The translations under genes and the position numbers were made by a program. The notes beneath the pieces were generated by a model, which saw only the letters and a list, made by a program, of their open reading frames with translations, was not told where the DNA came from and searched no databases. Positions 34,436 through 43,549 of a stretch of 64,000 bases of DNA are shown here, piece after piece. Position 1 is the first letter of the stretch. The number at the start of each line of letters is the position of its first letter. The DNA lies in the NCBI RefSeq assembly GCF_006538725.1, contig NZ_BJLQ01000005.1:62001-126000 (forward strand). Reading direction: 5' to 3'. Source of the stretch: Cellulomonas gelida. Its GTDB lineage: Bacteria; Actinomycetota; Actinomycetes; Actinomycetales; Cellulomonadaceae.

Positions 34436-36178
34436 TCAGGCCCGCTGGACCACCCGCGAGACGACCTCGAGGTCGGCGTCCTGCACCACCACCGCGCCGG
34501 GGCTGCCCGCGGCGATGCGCTCCGCCAGCGGCCTCCCCCGCACGTGTCCCCAGGTCACGAGCGCCGCACCCGCCACGAGCGGGCCGGCCTCCCTCGTCAC
34601 GACGCGGGCGAGCGCGCCCGGGTCGATCCGCGCGTGCCCGGGGCCACCCACGGCCGTCTTCCAGCGCGTGCTGAGTCGCTGCTGGCGCTGGAGAGCGGCA
34701 TCGACCACCCGTTCGCGCCCCGCGCGGCGGGCGAGGGGGCGCGTCGCTCCGATCAGCGCGCGCGGCACGCCGTCCAGGACCCACCCCTCGAGCCGGTGGC
34801 TGAGCAGGCCCGCACGGATCGGCGCGACGTCCAGCCGCTGCACGCGACGGTCCAGCTCCAGACGGTCGGCCCCGTCGGCGATCAGCACCGCGCGCGCACC
34901 GCGGCGCACCGCGTCACGCACGACGCGCACCGCGCCGGGCAGCGCCGAGCCGTGCAGCGCGACCGCGACGACGAGCGGGGCGTCGGGGTCGGGCTCGTCG
35001 ACGGGCTCGCCGCGCAGGGCCGCCGCCAGCACGTCGCCGACCGGCCGGGTGCCGAACCGCACGGCGAGGTCGGCGCGCACGAGGCCCGGGCGCGCGCTCG
35101 CCCGCCGCTCCTCGAGCTCGCGCACCGCGGCGATCACGTCCTCGACGCCGTCCCCGACGGGCACGAGCCGCGCCATGTCCTCGTCCTGCGCGACGTCGAG
35201 CGTGCGCGTGCCGCCGCGCGTCGCGGTCGCGACGACGGGCAACTCGCTCGCGAGCGCCTCGACGGCCGTGAGCCCGAACGTCTCGGAGACCGACAGGTGC
35301 ACGAGCACGTCCGCGTCCTGGTAGAGCGCGCCGACCTGCGCGGGCGCGACCCGGCCGACGAGCCGCACCGCGGCACCGACCCCGAGCTCGTCCGCGAGCG
35401 CCCTCACCCGGTCGGCGTCGACCCCGCCGCCCGCCACGGTCAGCGTCGCGGTCGGCCGCTGCGCGTGCCACGCCGCGAACGCGCGCACGAGCCGCAGCAC
35501 GCCCTTGGCCTCGAGCAGGTTGCCGACGTACAGCCAGCGGTGCAGGTTCGTCGGTGGCAGCTCGCGCGGGGCGAACCGCTCGACGTCGACGGGGTTGGGC
35601 ACCGTGTGGACCTTGTCCGCGACCTCGGGGTAGCGCTGCTGGACGGCACGCGTCGTGTCCTCGCCGACCGCGGTGACGAGCGCCGCGCCACGCACGGTCC
35701 GCGCGTACATCGCCTCGGACTGCGGCACGGACCACAGCTTGTTCAGGTACGACGCGTGCTCGCTCACGACGACGCGCGTGCGGTCGCCGACGAGGTCGAG
35801 GACCGCCCAGCCGGTCGGCATCCCGACGTGCACGTGCAGCACAGCGGCCGCCGCGAGCACCGGGGCGTACGGCGCGAGGGCGTCGCGCACGAGCTCGGCG
35901 ACGCGGTGCCGCGGGGTCATCGGGTCCATCGGGGCCGTCAGGTGGAACACCTCGAGGCCGTCGACGACGCCGAGCGACGGCTCGACGGGGGCCGCGTCGA
36001 GCGCGCGCACCTCGACGTGCACGACGAGCGGGTCGGGGAACGCGCCGAGCAGCGCGCGCGTCGTCTCGCGCACGAACGCGCCGCCGTACGGGTTCTCGGC
36101 CGTCGGGTACCACGGCGTCACCACGACGAGCCGCCCGTCGACGTCCGCGGGTGTGAGCGCTGGCCGGGCCTGGACCAC
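34436..36178 (-). CDS. GT4 glycosyltransferase with C-terminal half-GT module
   Basis: 580 aa. The GTG at 36178 is chosen because a perfect AGGAGGAGG lies just upstream; an ATG nine codons earlier would bury that site. The GT-B fold occupies about 1-390: VVVTPWYPTAENPYGGAFVR, HVHVGMPTGWAV, VSEHASYLNKLW, YVGNLLEAKGVLRLVRAF and SVSETFGLTAVEALASELPV (EX7E donor-site motif). Residues 395-580 form an extra domain (VVAVALHGSALPGAVRVV, LVTWGHVRGRPLAERIAAGS) similar to the end of the glycosyltransferase at 38997. It is a paralogue of that enzyme; donor and acceptor are unknown. Confidence 0.88.
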   Translation of the reverse strand: MVQARPALTPADVDGRLVVVTPWYPTAENPYGGAFVRETTRALLGAFPDPLVVHVEVRALDAAPVEPSLGVVDGLEVFHLTAPMDPMTPRHRVAELVRDALAPYAPVLAAAAVLHVHVGMPTGWAVLDLVGDRTRVVVSEHASYLNKLWSVPQSEAMYARTVRGAALVTAVGEDTTRAVQQRYPEVADKVHTVPNPVDVERFAPRELPPTNLHRWLYVGNLLEAKGVLRLVRAFAAWHAQRPTATLTVAGGGVDADRVRALADELGVGAAVRLVGRVAPAQVGALYQDADVLVHLSVSETFGLTAVEALASELPVVATATRGGTRTLDVAQDEDMARLVPVGDGVEDVIAAVRELEERRASARPGLVRADLAVRFGTRPVGDVLAAALRGEPVDEPDPDAPLVVAVALHGSALPGAVRVVRDAVRRGARAVLIADGADRLELDRRVQRLDVAPIRAGLLSHRLEGWVLDGVPRALIGATRPLARRAGRERVVDAALQRQQRLSTRWKTAVGGPGHARIDPGALARVVTREAGPLVAGAALVTWGHVRGRPLAERIAAGSPGAVVVQDADLEVVSRVVQRA

Positions 36179-36334
36179 TCGACCTCCTCCTGGGGCACAC
36201 GACATCGCTGCTGCTGCAGGGGGACATTCGATCCCATGACCGGGGCGAAGCCGTCGTTAGTATAGGGAGGCCGTTCGCCCGGGTTGCCGGGATCCGCACG
36301 GCCCCCACCGCTGTCTCCACCCCTTGAGGATGCT

Positions 36335-37636
36335 GTGAAGATCGCTGTCGTCGCCCTTGGCAAGATCGGCCTCCCGCTGGCCGTCCAGTTCGCGTCGAAG
36401 GGTCACGACGTCGTCGGGGTCGACGTGAACCCGCAGGTCGTGGAGCTGGTGAACGCCGCGACCGAGCCCTTCCCGGGCGAGGCCCACCTGCAGGACAAGC
36501 TCACCGAGCTCGTGCCCGCTGGCCGGCTGCGCGCGACCACCGACTACGCCGACGCCATCCCCGGCGCGGACGCCGTCGTGCTCGTCGTGCCGCTGTTCGT
36601 GGACGACGCGACGTGGCAGCCCGACTTCGGCTGGATGGACGACGCGACGCGCTCGCTCGCCGCGCACCTGACGCCCGGCACGCTCGTCTCCTACGAGACG
36701 ACGCTCCCGGTCGGCACGACGCGCACGCGGTGGAAGCCCCTCCTCGAGGAGGTCTCAGGCCTGACCGAGGGCGTCGACTTCGACCTCGTCTTCTCCCCCG
36801 AGCGCGTGCTGACCGGTCGCGTGTTCGCCGACCTGCGTCGCTACCCCAAGCTCGTCGGCGGCCTGTCCGAGCGCGGTGCGCAGCGCGCGACCGAGTTCTA
36901 CGAGGCCGTGCTCGACTTCGACGAGCGTCCCGACCTCACGCGGGAGAACGGCGTCTGGGACCTGGGCTCGGCCGAGGCCGCCGAGCTCGCGAAGCTCGCG
37001 GAGACCACCTACCGCGACGTCAACATCGGCCTGGCGAACCAGTTCGCGCGGTTCGCCGAGCGCGAGGGCATCGACGTCCAGGCCGTGATCGACGCGTCCA
37101 ACTCCCAGCCGTACAGCCACATCCACCGGCCGGGGATCGCGGTGGGCGGGCACTGCATCCCCGTGTACCCGCGCCTGTACCTGTTCAACGACCCCGACGC
37201 GACGGTCGTGCGCGCGGCGCGTGAGGCGAACGCCGCGATGCCCGCGCACGCGGTCGCGCTGCTCGAGGCCGCGGCGGGCCCGCTCACCGGCCTGCGCGTC
37301 GTCGTGCTGGGCGCCGCCTACCGTGGCGGCGTCAAGGAGACGGCGTTCTCGGGCGTGTTCCCCACGGTCGAGGCGCTGCGCGCGGCCGGTGCGACGCCGC
37401 TCGTGCACGACCCGCTCTACTCGGACGGGGAGCTCGCCACGCTCGGCCTGGACGCGTACCACGTGGGCGAGAGCGTGGACGCGGCGGTCGTGCAGGCGGA
37501 CCACGCGGAGTACCGCACCCTGGGCGAGGCCGACCTGCCGGGCGTGCGCGCGCTCGTCGACGGACGAGGCGTGACCGACGCCGCGCTGTGGCCCACGGTC
37601 ACCCGTACGGTGATCGGGCGGGCGTCTCGCGTCTGA
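36335..37636 (+). CDS. UDP-N-acetyl-sugar dehydrogenase (WbpA/WecC-like)
   Basis: 433 aa. The GTG is chosen because TGAGGA lies four bases upstream and VKIAVVALGKIGLPLAVQF is the true start of the Rossmann fold. Key motifs are SYETTLPVGTTR, FSPERVLTGRVFADL, the catalytic Cys (about residue 274) in GGHCIPVYPRL, and the C-terminal Rossmann domain with VLGAAYRGGVKETAFS. The enzyme performs the two-step NAD-dependent oxidation of C6 to a carboxylate, giving UDP-GlcNAcA or UDP-ManNAcA. With the WbpB/E/D-like genes it would supply the first step of a diacetamido uronic acid pathway. Confidence 0.92.
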   Translation: MKIAVVALGKIGLPLAVQFASKGHDVVGVDVNPQVVELVNAATEPFPGEAHLQDKLTELVPAGRLRATTDYADAIPGADAVVLVVPLFVDDATWQPDFGWMDDATRSLAAHLTPGTLVSYETTLPVGTTRTRWKPLLEEVSGLTEGVDFDLVFSPERVLTGRVFADLRRYPKLVGGLSERGAQRATEFYEAVLDFDERPDLTRENGVWDLGSAEAAELAKLAETTYRDVNIGLANQFARFAEREGIDVQAVIDASNSQPYSHIHRPGIAVGGHCIPVYPRLYLFNDPDATVVRAAREANAAMPAHAVALLEAAAGPLTGLRVVVLGAAYRGGVKETAFSGVFPTVEALRAAGATPLVHDPLYSDGELATLGLDAYHVGESVDAAVVQADHAEYRTLGEADLPGVRALVDGRGVTDAALWPTVTRTVIGRASRV

Positions 37637-37675
37637 CGCCCGACCGCACGCAGCCTCACGGATGACGGGACACGA

Positions 37676-39004
37676 GTGACCTCCACGATCGACTCCGGCG
37701 CACGTCCGCACATCGCGATCGTCGCGATGTTCTTCCCGCCCTCGCGTGCGAGCGGCGTGTACCGACCGCTCGCGACCGCGAACCTGCTCGTCGAGATGGG
37801 GTGGGACGTCACGGTCGTAACGGCCGACCCGACGTTCTTCGACGACATCACGGGCTCGCGGGACGACAGCCTGCTGGCCGCGATCGACCCCCGCGTGCGG
37901 GTCGAGCGCGTCGCGGTGCCGTCGCAGCACCTGCAGCGCGACGTGCGCAAGATGTCGCGCCTGCGTGCCGACATGCCGCTGATCGCGACGGCGGGTGCGC
38001 GGATCGGCCAGAAGGTGTTCCCCGACAAGTACGTGACGTGGCTGCCCGGGGTCGTGCGGCGCCTGCTGGGCGTGCACCGCCGCAACCGGATCGACGTGGT
38101 CCTCGCGACGGGCAACCCGTGGACCGCGTTCAAGGCGGCGCACGACTTCGGCCGCCTCGCCCGCGTCCCGTACGTCATGGACTACCGCGACTCGTGGACG
38201 CTGGACCAGTTCAACGAGCGTCCGGCCTTCCCCGACGACTCGCGCGAGGTCGCCGCCGAGCGCACGCTCATCGAGGCGGCGGCGCGCGTGGTGCACGTCA
38301 ACGAGCCGATGCGCGCGTGGCACGCCGACCGCTACCCGCGCGCGGCCGAGCGCATGCTCGTCGTCGAGAACGGCTTCGACCCCGAGCTGCTCGGCGACGT
38401 CACGCAGGAGGTCCCGCCCGCGGACCGGCCCCTGCGGTTCGGGTACCTGGGGACGATCACGAGCCACCTGCCCCACGCGGCGACGTGGCAGGGCTGGAAC
38501 CTCGCGCTCGGCACGCACCCGGAGCTCGCAGGCGCGACCGCCCACCTGTACGGCCACCTCGGGTTCTTCCCGCGTGACGCGCAGGTGCTGCGCGCGATGA
38601 TCCCCGGGCCCGAGGCGGGCGTCTTCCTCGAGGGACCCGTCGCGAAGGCGGAGGTGCGCGCGGCGTACGAGTCGCTCGACGTGCTGCTCATGATGATCCC
38701 GTCGTCACGCTTCGTGACCGCGGGCAAGACGTACGAGTGCCTCGCGACGGGCAAGCCGGTCGTCGCGATCCACACGCCCGAGACCGCGGCGACCGAGCCC
38801 ATGCGCGGGTACCCGCTGTGGTTCCCGGTGCGCTCGGTCGACGGCCCGGCGGTCGCGGACGCGCTCGTCGAGGCCGCGCGCGCCGCGCGCAGCGCGACCC
38901 CGCAGGTGTACGCCGCCGCGCGCGCCCATGCGGACACCTATCGACGCGAGAACCAGGTGCGTGTGCTCGACGCCGCACTGCGGGAGGTCATCAGCGGTGC
39001 TTGA
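37676..39004 (+). CDS. GT4-type glycosyltransferase
   Basis: 442 aa, GTG start. The GT-B fold starts at HIAIVAMFFPPSRASGVYRP, with WDVTVVTADPTFFD, VPYVMDYRDSWTLDQF, VVENGFDPELLG and RFGYLGTITSHLP. The C-terminal lobe has KTYECLATGKPVVAI in the donor-binding region. It closely resembles the protein at 42239 (same FPPSRA-GVYR start, PYVMDYRD-WTLD motif), so the two are local paralogues. It overlaps the next glycosyltransferase by 8 bases. The sugar added cannot be read from the sequence. Confidence 0.87.
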   Translation: MTSTIDSGARPHIAIVAMFFPPSRASGVYRPLATANLLVEMGWDVTVVTADPTFFDDITGSRDDSLLAAIDPRVRVERVAVPSQHLQRDVRKMSRLRADMPLIATAGARIGQKVFPDKYVTWLPGVVRRLLGVHRRNRIDVVLATGNPWTAFKAAHDFGRLARVPYVMDYRDSWTLDQFNERPAFPDDSREVAAERTLIEAAARVVHVNEPMRAWHADRYPRAAERMLVVENGFDPELLGDVTQEVPPADRPLRFGYLGTITSHLPHAATWQGWNLALGTHPELAGATAHLYGHLGFFPRDAQVLRAMIPGPEAGVFLEGPVAKAEVRAAYESLDVLLMMIPSSRFVTAGKTYECLATGKPVVAIHTPETAATEPMRGYPLWFPVRSVDGPAVADALVEAARAARSATPQVYAAARAHADTYRRENQVRVLDAALREVISGA

Positions 39005-40802
39005 GGGCAAGCGAGTCGTCGTCACCACACCGTGGTACCCGGTCGAGGGCCGGCCGTACGACGGCATCTTCGTCCAGGAGTCGGTGGCCGCGCTCGGCCA
39101 CCCGGCCGAGCTCACGACCATCGTGCACGTGCGCAACGTGCCACCGGACGCGGAGCCGGGAGTCACGCGCACGACGACGCCGCTCGGCGAGCTCGTGCGT
39201 ATCGACATGCCGGTCGACTCGATGAGCCCGCGCGTCGACACCGCCCGGGCGCAGCGGGAGGCGCTGCGCCGCGCGGACCTGCCCGAGCTGCGGGACGCGG
39301 ACGTCGTCCACGCGCACGTGGGCATGCCGACGGGCTGGGCGGTCAGCGGGCTGCTGCGCCCCGACCAGCAGCTCGTCGTGACCGAGCACGCGACCTACCT
39401 GCGCACCGTGCTGCGCCTGCCCGAGGGCGCCCGGCTGTACGCCGAGCTGCTGCGCCGTGCGCAGTGGTACCTCGCGGTGTCCGAGCTCGAGGCGCGCCGC
39501 GTGCGCGGTCAGTTCCCCGACCTCGCCCAGCGCGTGCGCGTGATCGCGAACCCGGTCGACGACGAGCGCTTCACGCTGCGCGAGCGCACGCCGACGAGCC
39601 TGGACCACTGGGTGTTCGTCGGGAACTTCATCGAGCGCAAGGGCGTGCTGACCCTGGTGCGGGCGTTCGCGCTGTGGGCGCAGGAGCGACCGGAGACGGC
39701 GCACCTGACGCTCGTCGGCGGCGGCCCGGACCGCGACGAGCTCGTCGCGCTGGTCGCCGAGCTCGGGCTCGGGGACAAGGTCACGTTCCACGGGCAGGCC
39801 AGCCCCGACGACCTGCCGGGCATCTTCGCCCGGGCCGACGTGCTCGTGCACCTGTCCGCGTTCGAGACGTTCGGCCTGACCGTGGTCGAGGCGGCCATGT
39901 CCGGGCTGCCGGTCGTGGTGACGACGAGCAGCGGGCCGCAGGAGACGCTCTCGGACGCAGCAGCCTCCGGCATGGCCGAGTACGTCGGCCTGCCGGCCAC
40001 CGCGCAGAGCACGGTCACCGCGGTGCACCGCCTCGAGGACGCGCTCGCGACGGCCGACGCCGCGACCGTGCGCGAGGTGCTCGTCGAGCGCTACGGCGCG
40101 CGCCGCTACGGCGAGCGCCTGCGCCGCGCGCTCGCGGGCCGTCCCCCGGTGCCCGCGCCCCCGCCAGAGGCGCCGCTCGTGCTGTGCCTCGCGACCACGC
40201 AGCTCGCGGCGCGGCGCCTCGTGCGCGTGCAGTCCGAGGCCCTGCGCGCGGGGGCGCGCGTCGCGCTCGTCACCGCCGCCGAGGGCAACGGTCCGCAGAC
40301 CGAGCCGAACGTCGACGTGCTCGACCTCGGCCCGCACGTCCACCGAGGCCCGGCCCACCTGGTCCCGCACGTGCTCGTGGACGTCGTCCCGTCGACCCTC
40401 GTGCGCGGCGTGCGGCGCGGCTGCACGCTCGTCGCCGGCACCTCCACACCGCTGAAGGCCCCGGCCCAGCGCGGCGTGAACCTCACGAGCAAGGTCCTGT
40501 CGAAGCACTACCAGCTCGCGCGCCGCGTCGAGACCGTGCTCGACCGCCGCGTGTACTCGCACATCGGCCCGGCGCGGATCGCGCACTACGTCTTCGACGA
40601 GCACGCCGCATGGCTCGACGCGCACGCGCCCGACGTCGTGGTCATGGGCGACGAGGCGTCGCTCCCCCTGGCCTGGCGGCTCGCGCAGCGCTTCCCCGAC
40701 GCCGAGATCGTCGGGGCCGTCTCCGACGCCGTGGTCCGCGACCTCGTCGCGACCGCCCACGAGCGTCGCGCCGCGCCCGCGCCCGCGGCTCTGCGGGACT
40801 GA
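38997..40802 (+). CDS. GT4 glycosyltransferase with C-terminal half-GT module
   Basis: 601 aa from GTG 38997, which follows GGGAGG and overlaps the previous stop; the frame is open further upstream, but that part lies inside the preceding gene. GT-B domain: VVVTTPWYPVEGRPYDGIFV, HAHVGMPTGWAV, VTEHATYLRTVL, FVGNFIERKGVLTLVRAF and SAFETFGLTVVEAAMSGLPV. Residues about 400-601 form the extra module (VLCLATTQLAARRLVRV, DVVVMGDEASLPLAWRLAQR). It is a paralogue of the enzyme at 34436. A stand-alone form of the module is encoded at 43546. Confidence 0.88.
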   Translation: MLEGKRVVVTTPWYPVEGRPYDGIFVQESVAALGHPAELTTIVHVRNVPPDAEPGVTRTTTPLGELVRIDMPVDSMSPRVDTARAQREALRRADLPELRDADVVHAHVGMPTGWAVSGLLRPDQQLVVTEHATYLRTVLRLPEGARLYAELLRRAQWYLAVSELEARRVRGQFPDLAQRVRVIANPVDDERFTLRERTPTSLDHWVFVGNFIERKGVLTLVRAFALWAQERPETAHLTLVGGGPDRDELVALVAELGLGDKVTFHGQASPDDLPGIFARADVLVHLSAFETFGLTVVEAAMSGLPVVVTTSSGPQETLSDAAASGMAEYVGLPATAQSTVTAVHRLEDALATADAATVREVLVERYGARRYGERLRRALAGRPPVPAPPPEAPLVLCLATTQLAARRLVRVQSEALRAGARVALVTAAEGNGPQTEPNVDVLDLGPHVHRGPAHLVPHVLVDVVPSTLVRGVRRGCTLVAGTSTPLKAPAQRGVNLTSKVLSKHYQLARRVETVLDRRVYSHIGPARIAHYVFDEHAAWLDAHAPDVVVMGDEASLPLAWRLAQRFPDAEIVGAVSDAVVRDLVATAHERRAAPAPAALRD

Positions 40803-40821
40803 CGCCGCAGCGTCCCGCCGG

Positions 40822-42057
40822 TCAGTCGCCTGACGGCTCGTCGAGACGCAGCGCCTCCCGCAGCACGGAGGCGCTGCGTCGGCCGTCGTGCAGCTCACGC
40901 ACGAACGCGGGCCCCTGGGCCGCGAGCGCGCGCGCGGCGTCCCGGTCGGCCAGGACGGCACGCAGGGTGGACTCGAGCTGGTCCGCCGTGGCCTCCCGCA
41001 CGGGCAGCTCCGGCCCGAGCGCCGCGACCGCGGAGCGGACCTGGGCGTCGACCTGGCTCACGACGAGCCGTCCCGCGGCCATGGCTTCGCACGCCGCGAC
41101 GCCGTAGATGCCGAGCCGGAACTGGTCGAGCACGACGTCCGCACCGCGGTACAGGCCGCGGACCTCGTCGGCGGGCACCCCCGCGACCGCGCGGTAGGTG
41201 ACGAGCTCGTCGGCCTCGAGCGCACGCACCGCGCGCTCGACGAGGTCCGTGCCCTTGAGCGCGCGGTTGCTCGGCGCGTGCACGACGAGCGGTGCGGTGC
41301 GGGCGAGCAGGGGCGCGTCGCTCGCCCACGCGTCGGCGTCGACGGCCACGGGGCACCACAGCGCCCCGGGCCAGCCGGGCAGCAGGTCGGGCGTCGAGAC
41401 GAGCACGGGGCCGTCGAACGCGGCAGCGCGGCGACGGTTGCGCAGCGCGACCGCCTCGAGCGCACGCGTGCGGGCGTCGGGTGGTGCGAACGGCGAGTCG
41501 GGGTGCGTGGCGGCGTGCGCGCTCGGCACCCGGATGTCGGTGCCGTGCCACAGCAACGCGACGCGCACGCCGTGCGCCTGCAACGCTCGGGCCTCGGCCA
41601 CCGGGTCGTAGCCGTGCAGCCGGCCGAACAACGGGCGGCCCGCCTCGATGACGACGGCCTCCACCGTCGCCACGACGTGCGCGAAGACCCGGCGCTGGTA
41701 CGCACGCGACGCACGGTGCACCTGCGTCAGGGGTGCGCTGTGGTCGGCGCCGAAGCCGAACCGCGGGTCGGCGGAGAACGCCCAGCTCACCGCCGGCACG
41801 CCGGACCGGTCGAGCGCGGACGCCCACGCGAGGCCCTGACCGGCGAAGTTCGCGGGACCGATGAGCACACGGGCGGTGCGTCCCGAGCGCGGCGAGACGA
41901 GCGTCGGGACGTCGGCCGGATCGGCCGTCCAGGGCGTGCGCGCCCACTTCGCCGCGTCCAGCGCACGGTCGAGCGCGGGCGGCAGCCGGTGCCGTCGCGC
42001 GGCGAGCGTCCCCGCCGCGCCTGCGGCCAGCCCGCGCGCTCGTCGTGCCACGCCCAC
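40822..42057 (-). CDS. Putative glycosyltransferase, GT-B like
   Basis: 411 aa, GTG start with GGAGG seven bases upstream. A basic N-terminus is followed by RVLIGPANFAGQGLAWASAL, VALLWHGTDIRVPSAHA, LVSTPDLLPGWPGALWCPVA, VVHAPSNRALKGTDLVERAV and GIYGVAACEAMAAGRLVVSQ, the last resembling the donor-binding helix of GT4 enzymes. It stands alone on the minus strand between two plus-strand glycosyltransferase pairs. The family is recognisable only at fold level and the substrate is unknown. Confidence 0.78.
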   Translation of the reverse strand: MGVARRARGLAAGAAGTLAARRHRLPPALDRALDAAKWARTPWTADPADVPTLVSPRSGRTARVLIGPANFAGQGLAWASALDRSGVPAVSWAFSADPRFGFGADHSAPLTQVHRASRAYQRRVFAHVVATVEAVVIEAGRPLFGRLHGYDPVAEARALQAHGVRVALLWHGTDIRVPSAHAATHPDSPFAPPDARTRALEAVALRNRRRAAAFDGPVLVSTPDLLPGWPGALWCPVAVDADAWASDAPLLARTAPLVVHAPSNRALKGTDLVERAVRALEADELVTYRAVAGVPADEVRGLYRGADVVLDQFRLGIYGVAACEAMAAGRLVVSQVDAQVRSAVAALGPELPVREATADQLESTLRAVLADRDAARALAAQGPAFVRELHDGRRSASVLREALRLDEPSGD

Positions 42058-42238
42058 GGCGTCCTCCGCTCCTCAGCCCGCCCGGTCGCTGGCTCGTCGT
42101 CGCGCCCGTCGGTCGCGGGCCCGGCGACCATCCTCCCCGATCCTCGGGCACGGGACGGCGCCGTCGAACGACCCGTCCCGCCGCACCTCAGGTCGCGTAA
42201 CCTCGTGGGCGGCCCGACCGCGCGCACCACGAGGGATG

Positions 42239-43549
42239 ATGACCAGACCGCCGCACCTGCTCTACCTCGCGTGGGGCTTCCCGCCCTCGCGGGCCGGGGG
42301 CGTGTACCGCGCGCTCGCGACCGTCAACGCCTTCGCCGCTGCGGGCTGGGACGTCACGGTCGTCACCGCGTCGCGCGAGACGTTCGAGCGCTACACGGGC
42401 GCCGACGCGTCGCTCGAGGAGCGGGTCGACCCGCGTGTCGTCGTGCGGCGCATCCCGTTCGCCTGGCCCGCGCAGGACACCGACGTGCGCCGGTACGGCG
42501 CGCTGCGCGTCGCGCTCCCCCCGGTCTGGGCCCGCCTGCGACGCCTCGCCGACGAGCGGCCGTTCCCCGAGCCGTCCTACGGCCCGTGGCGCCGCCCGCT
42601 CGCGGCGGCCGCGCGCGCCGTGCACGACGACACGCCCGTGGACCTCACGCTCGCGACGGCCAACCCGCACGTGACCTTCGCGGCCGCGCACGACCTGTGG
42701 CGCGCCACGGGCGTGCCGTACGTCATGGACTACCGCGACGCCTGGACGCTCGACGTGTTCTCGGGCCGCACGACGACGCGCCCTCGCTCACGGGTCGCGC
42801 GCTGGCAGGCCACGCTCCTGGCCGACGCGCGCGAGGTCTGGTTCGTCAACCGCCCGCTGCGCGACTGGCACGCGGAGCGCTTCCCCGCCGTCGCCGAGCG
42901 CATGGTCGTCGTCGAGAACGGCTGGGACCCGGCGCTGCTCCCGCCGGTGCCGCCCGCCACGCCGCACGCGGGCGCGCTGCGGTTCGCCTACCTCGGGACG
43001 GTCACCCCCAAGGTGCCGCTCGCCGAGCTGCTCGAGGGCTGGCGCACGGCGATGTCCGACGGGCGACTCCCGGCCGGCTCGACGCTCACGCTCGGTGGTC
43101 ACCTCGGCTACTTCGCGGTGCCGCAGGGACCGCTCGCCGAGATCCTCGCCGACGCCGCGAGCTACGGGGTCCGGTACGCCGGGCCGGTCGCCAAGGCGCA
43201 GGTCGCGGACTTCTACGCCGACGCCGACGTGCTCGTCCTCGCGCTCGGCACCGGCCGGTACGTGACGAGCGGGAAGGTCTACGAGTACGTCGCGACCAAG
43301 CGCCCGATCGTCGCGGTGCACGACCCGGCGAACGCGACGACCGACGTGCTCGCCGAGCACCCGCTCGTCGCCCGGGTCCGCGAGGTCACGCCCGACGAGG
43401 TCGCGCGAGCCCTCGCGGAGAGCGCCACGCTCGCGGCGCGGCAGGACGAGACCACGCACGCCGCGCTCGACGAGCTCGCCGACCGGCTGCGCCGCGACCG
43501 CCAGCTCGCGCCGCGCGTCGCCGCGCTGCGCCCCCGGGAGGACTCATGA
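42239..43549 (+). CDS. GT4-type glycosyltransferase, paralogue of 37676
   Basis: 436 aa; the second of two adjacent ATGs is used, since GAGGG abuts the first. Motifs are LAWGFPPSRAGGVYRALATV, WDVTVVTASRETF, VPYVMDYRDAWTLDVFSG, VVENGWDPALLPP and FAYLGTVTPKVPL, with KVYEYVATKRPIVAVHDPAN in the C-terminal lobe. It has the same layout as the 442-aa enzyme at 37676. It overlaps the 119-aa half-GT gene by 4 bases, just as its paralogue overlaps a full glycosyltransferase, pointing to duplication of a two-gene unit. Confidence 0.87.
   Translation: MTRPPHLLYLAWGFPPSRAGGVYRALATVNAFAAAGWDVTVVTASRETFERYTGADASLEERVDPRVVVRRIPFAWPAQDTDVRRYGALRVALPPVWARLRRLADERPFPEPSYGPWRRPLAAAARAVHDDTPVDLTLATANPHVTFAAAHDLWRATGVPYVMDYRDAWTLDVFSGRTTTRPRSRVARWQATLLADAREVWFVNRPLRDWHAERFPAVAERMVVVENGWDPALLPPVPPATPHAGALRFAYLGTVTPKVPLAELLEGWRTAMSDGRLPAGSTLTLGGHLGYFAVPQGPLAEILADAASYGVRYAGPVAKAQVADFYADADVLVLALGTGRYVTSGKVYEYVATKRPIVAVHDPANATTDVLAEHPLVARVREVTPDEVARALAESATLAARQDETTHAALDELADRLRRDRQLAPRVAALRPREDS

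Noticed and set aside
36179-36205. Upstream ATG for the GT4 gene at 34436
   Set aside because: Starting there would place the perfect AGGAGGAGG ribosome binding site inside the coding region; the GTG at 36178 fits that site.
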